A stretch of 64,000 bases of DNA, from the NCBI GenBank assembly GCA_017613275.1, contig JAGAED010000015.1:1-64000 (forward strand), read 5' to 3'. A program made the translations under genes and the position numbers. Shown here one piece after another: positions 62,400-64,000 of the stretch. The DNA comes from Clostridia bacterium. Its GTDB lineage: Bacteria > Bacillota > Clostridia > TANB77 > CAG-508. Position 1 is the first letter of the stretch. Each line of letters begins with the position of its first letter. A model generated the notes under the pieces. The model was not told where the DNA came from. It saw nothing but the letters and a program-made list of their open reading frames with translations, and did not search any database.

Positions 62400-62762
62400 T
62401 TATTCTTTTTTATTATTTTTTTCTAATTCTTCTACTCTTTTTTTCAATATTGATATTTCTTGTATTAGTGTTATATTTTTATTTTGTTCCTTTGTAATAA
62501 GTTTTGTTAAATCAAAGATCAAATATAAAACAATAAATATAGCAAAACTAAAAATCATATTTATTGGTAATTCGAATCCTAAAAACTTAGAAACATTATC
62601 TACAAAATTAGGAACTAATAATGCAATTATCAATATTATTCCAGTTATGCACCAAAATATTAAATAGTTGATTCTCATATTTTTTTTCTTAACAGATTTT
62701 AAAATAATAAAAATATACATTAACAAAATAACTATTAAAGCAATTTTTAATGAATTATGCAT
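62400..62762 (-). CDS. DUF2304 membrane protein
   Basis: 120 aa, three membrane helices (about 5-22, 32-50, 66-88) followed by a coiled-coil tail (IQEISILKKRVEELEKNNKKE). The family is usually found beside DPM-like GT2 enzymes, as here (one-base overlap). It may anchor the glycosyltransferase or help with polyprenyl-sugar use; no activity is proven. Confidence 0.88.
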   Translation of the reverse strand: MHNSLKIALIVILLMYIFIILKSVKKKNMRINYLIFWCITGIILIIALLVPNFVDNVSKFLGFELPINMIFSFAIFIVLYLIFDLTKLITKEQNKNITLIQEISILKKRVEELEKNNKKE

Positions 62763-63490
62763 TATTTCTTCCTCCTTTTTCTTCTAAAACTAATACTATC
62801 TATAATTATTGCTAATACAACTTTTACCATATAATCTACAGTTTTTCCAAATCTTATAGATGAAACTCCGCCAGCTCTTTCGTTCATACTTACAGGAACT
62901 TCCATTATTCTATTTTTATTTACTAATAGCTGAACAGTTGACTCTGGTTCAGGATATTCTGTTGGATATTCTTTAGCAAACTTTTCTATTACAAGTTTAT
63001 TTGCTGCTCTAAATCCAGAAGTAGGGTCTGTTATTTTTTTTCCACAAAACAGCCTTATAAAAAACGATATTATATTAGATCCAAGTCTTCTCATAAATGT
63101 AGATTGGAACTTGCTTTCAGTTTTATCTAGATATCTAGTTCCTATTACCATATCTGCTTGTCCATCAATTATAGGTTTGCAAATTTTTTCTACATAGTTT
63201 ACATCATGTTGACCATCACCATCAAATTGTATAGCTATATCATATCCATTTTCATAGGCATATTTATATCCTGTTTGAACCGCTCCACCTATTCCAAGAT
63301 TTTTTATTAAGTTAACATGGTTCAATTTGTTTTCTCTTAGTATTTTCAATGTATTGTCTGTTGACCCATCATTAATAACAACATATTCGATGTTTTTATT
63401 ATTATTTTTATTGTATTGATCTATATTAATACATGTATTTAATATATTTTCTTCTTCATTATATGCTGGTATTATTAGCAAAATTTTCAT
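62762..63490 (-). CDS. GT2 polyprenyl-phosphate sugar synthase (DPM1-like)
   Basis: 242 aa. LLIIPAYNEEENI at the N-terminus, FDGDGQHD as the metal motif, and GTRYLDKTESKFQSTFMRRLGSN and DPTSGFRAANK as in dolichol-phosphate-mannose synthase-like enzymes. No C-terminal membrane helices are present, so DUF2304 next door may supply the anchor. AGGAG lies upstream of ATG. Confidence 0.92.
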   Translation of the reverse strand: MKILLIIPAYNEEENILNTCINIDQYNKNNNKNIEYVVINDGSTDNTLKILRENKLNHVNLIKNLGIGGAVQTGYKYAYENGYDIAIQFDGDGQHDVNYVEKICKPIIDGQADMVIGTRYLDKTESKFQSTFMRRLGSNIISFFIRLFCGKKITDPTSGFRAANKLVIEKFAKEYPTEYPEPESTVQLLVNKNRIMEVPVSMNERAGGVSSIRFGKTVDYMVKVVLAIIIDSISFRRKRRKK

Positions 63491-63506
63491 TTTATTTCTC
63501 CTTTTA

Positions 63507-64000
63507 TTACTTATTAAAAAACTGATATATTGAATATAATGCTGGTATATTTAACAAAAATAATATTATAGGCAATTTATATTGTATATTTTTTATTTTT
63601 ATATAGTTTTCTTTTTTACATAAGCACAACAACGCCAAAAATAATATTGGTATAAAATATCTTCCTTGTACTCCCTGAACTACATTAGTTCCAACTCCAG
63701 TCCAGGTTATATACATACCTGTAAGAATAAGAAGTGCTATTCCTCCTGAAATTGTTATTCCCCATATTTTTTGCTTAGTATTAAATTCATATCTATTATT
63801 TTCAACAAAGCATGATGCAATTAATACTAGTACATATATACCTATAACATATTTAGGAACATATATACATAACCATCCTAATACTCCTCCGACCATTTGA
63901 TTAATATATGTTGTTCCTGTTGTTTTTAATGTATATGCCATAGTCTTAACATATTCACCTGGATTATTTACTATAAATTTTATCTGTTCTCCACTATTAA
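63507..64000 (-). CDS. DUF2142 membrane protein, C-terminal part (runs off the right edge)
   Basis: The frame stays open from 64000, so the start is outside; the Met at 63941 is internal. The visible 163 residues begin SGEQIKFIVNNPGEYVKT, typical of DUF2142. They continue with four or five hydrophobic helices and the hallmark TGVGTNVVQGVQGRYFIP. DUF2142 proteins are large polytopic membrane proteins of polysaccharide clusters and may be GT-C-like glycosyltransferases. It is the first visible gene of the cluster that continues through GT2 and DUF2304. Confidence 0.88.
   Translation of the reverse strand, partial: NSGEQIKFIVNNPGEYVKTMAYTLKTTGTTYINQMVGGVLGWLCIYVPKYVIGIYVLVLIASCFVENNRYEFNTKQKIWGITISGGIALLILTGMYITWTGVGTNVVQGVQGRYFIPILFLALLCLCKKENYIKIKNIQYKLPIILFLLNIPALYSIYQFFNK

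Overview
The window is from a low-GC, Gram-positive-type bacterium, most likely an uncultured gut member of the Clostridia. Native coding DNA is very A/T-rich: bases 2041-2100 hold 15 G/C of 60. Ribosome binding sites are strong GGAGG types, and SpoVG, LexA, AddA, a CarD-like regulator, RimO, a prepilin peptidase and a dockerin protein are all present. This assignment rests on gene content and composition only.

Layout. At the left edge a minus-strand consensus promoter and structured leader run off the window, probably into an rRNA operon. From 0.4 to 5.6 kb are a charged-tail membrane protein, a heterodimeric ABC exporter and lexA. From 5.8 to 10.6 kb lies a GC-richer block: a beta-CASP nuclease, a protein joining a ClpC-like N-terminus and AAA+ module to an FtsH-type M41 zinc protease, and an RpoD-like sigma factor. 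From 10.7 to 25.7 kb is a housekeeping stretch (efp, pepP, prepilin peptidase, yqeG, uvrA, addA, smpB, metG) with two small GC-rich genes of unknown role and two secreted Asn-rich proteins. From 25.9 to 37 kb are a beta-lactamase-fold protein with Cys at the nucleophile position, a lipid/glycosyl operon (two GT8, two acyltransferases), a DUF4160/DUF2442 pair, a frameshifted pilin-like protein, a flippase-like membrane protein and an acyl-CoA ligase. From 37 to 45 kb are a triple-dockerin protein, an acyl-ACP thioesterase, carD, dut, pth-rng-rimO, spoVG and murC. From 45 to 52 kb are envelope proteins and an ECF sigma/anti-sigma locus whose middle paralogue carries an in-frame stop. From 52 to 64 kb is surface polysaccharide: the complete dTDP-rhamnose set (rmlD-A-C-B), a repeat/glucosaminidase/SH3 wall enzyme, and a polymer cluster (DUF2142, two GT2, DUF2304, a flippase, GT8).

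Working together: RmlA-D make dTDP-rhamnose, the right-hand glycosyltransferases and flippase probably use it for a wall polysaccharide, and the wall enzyme and cadherin-like anchored proteins act at the same surface. UvrA, AddA and LexA belong to DNA repair; SmpB, EF-P, Pth, RimO, RNase G and MetG serve translation and RNA turnover.

Two layers cut across the map. First, five to six single genes are visibly richer in G/C than their neighbours (bases 6841-6900 hold 33 G/C of 60). Each has its own near-consensus promoter and strong hairpin terminator, which suggests separate acquisition. Second, intergenic spaces carry repeated hairpins with a conserved GGAGTGTCCC apex and small elements with 20-26 bp terminal inverted repeats. 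The most unusual object is the Clp/FtsH chimera at 7409-9514.
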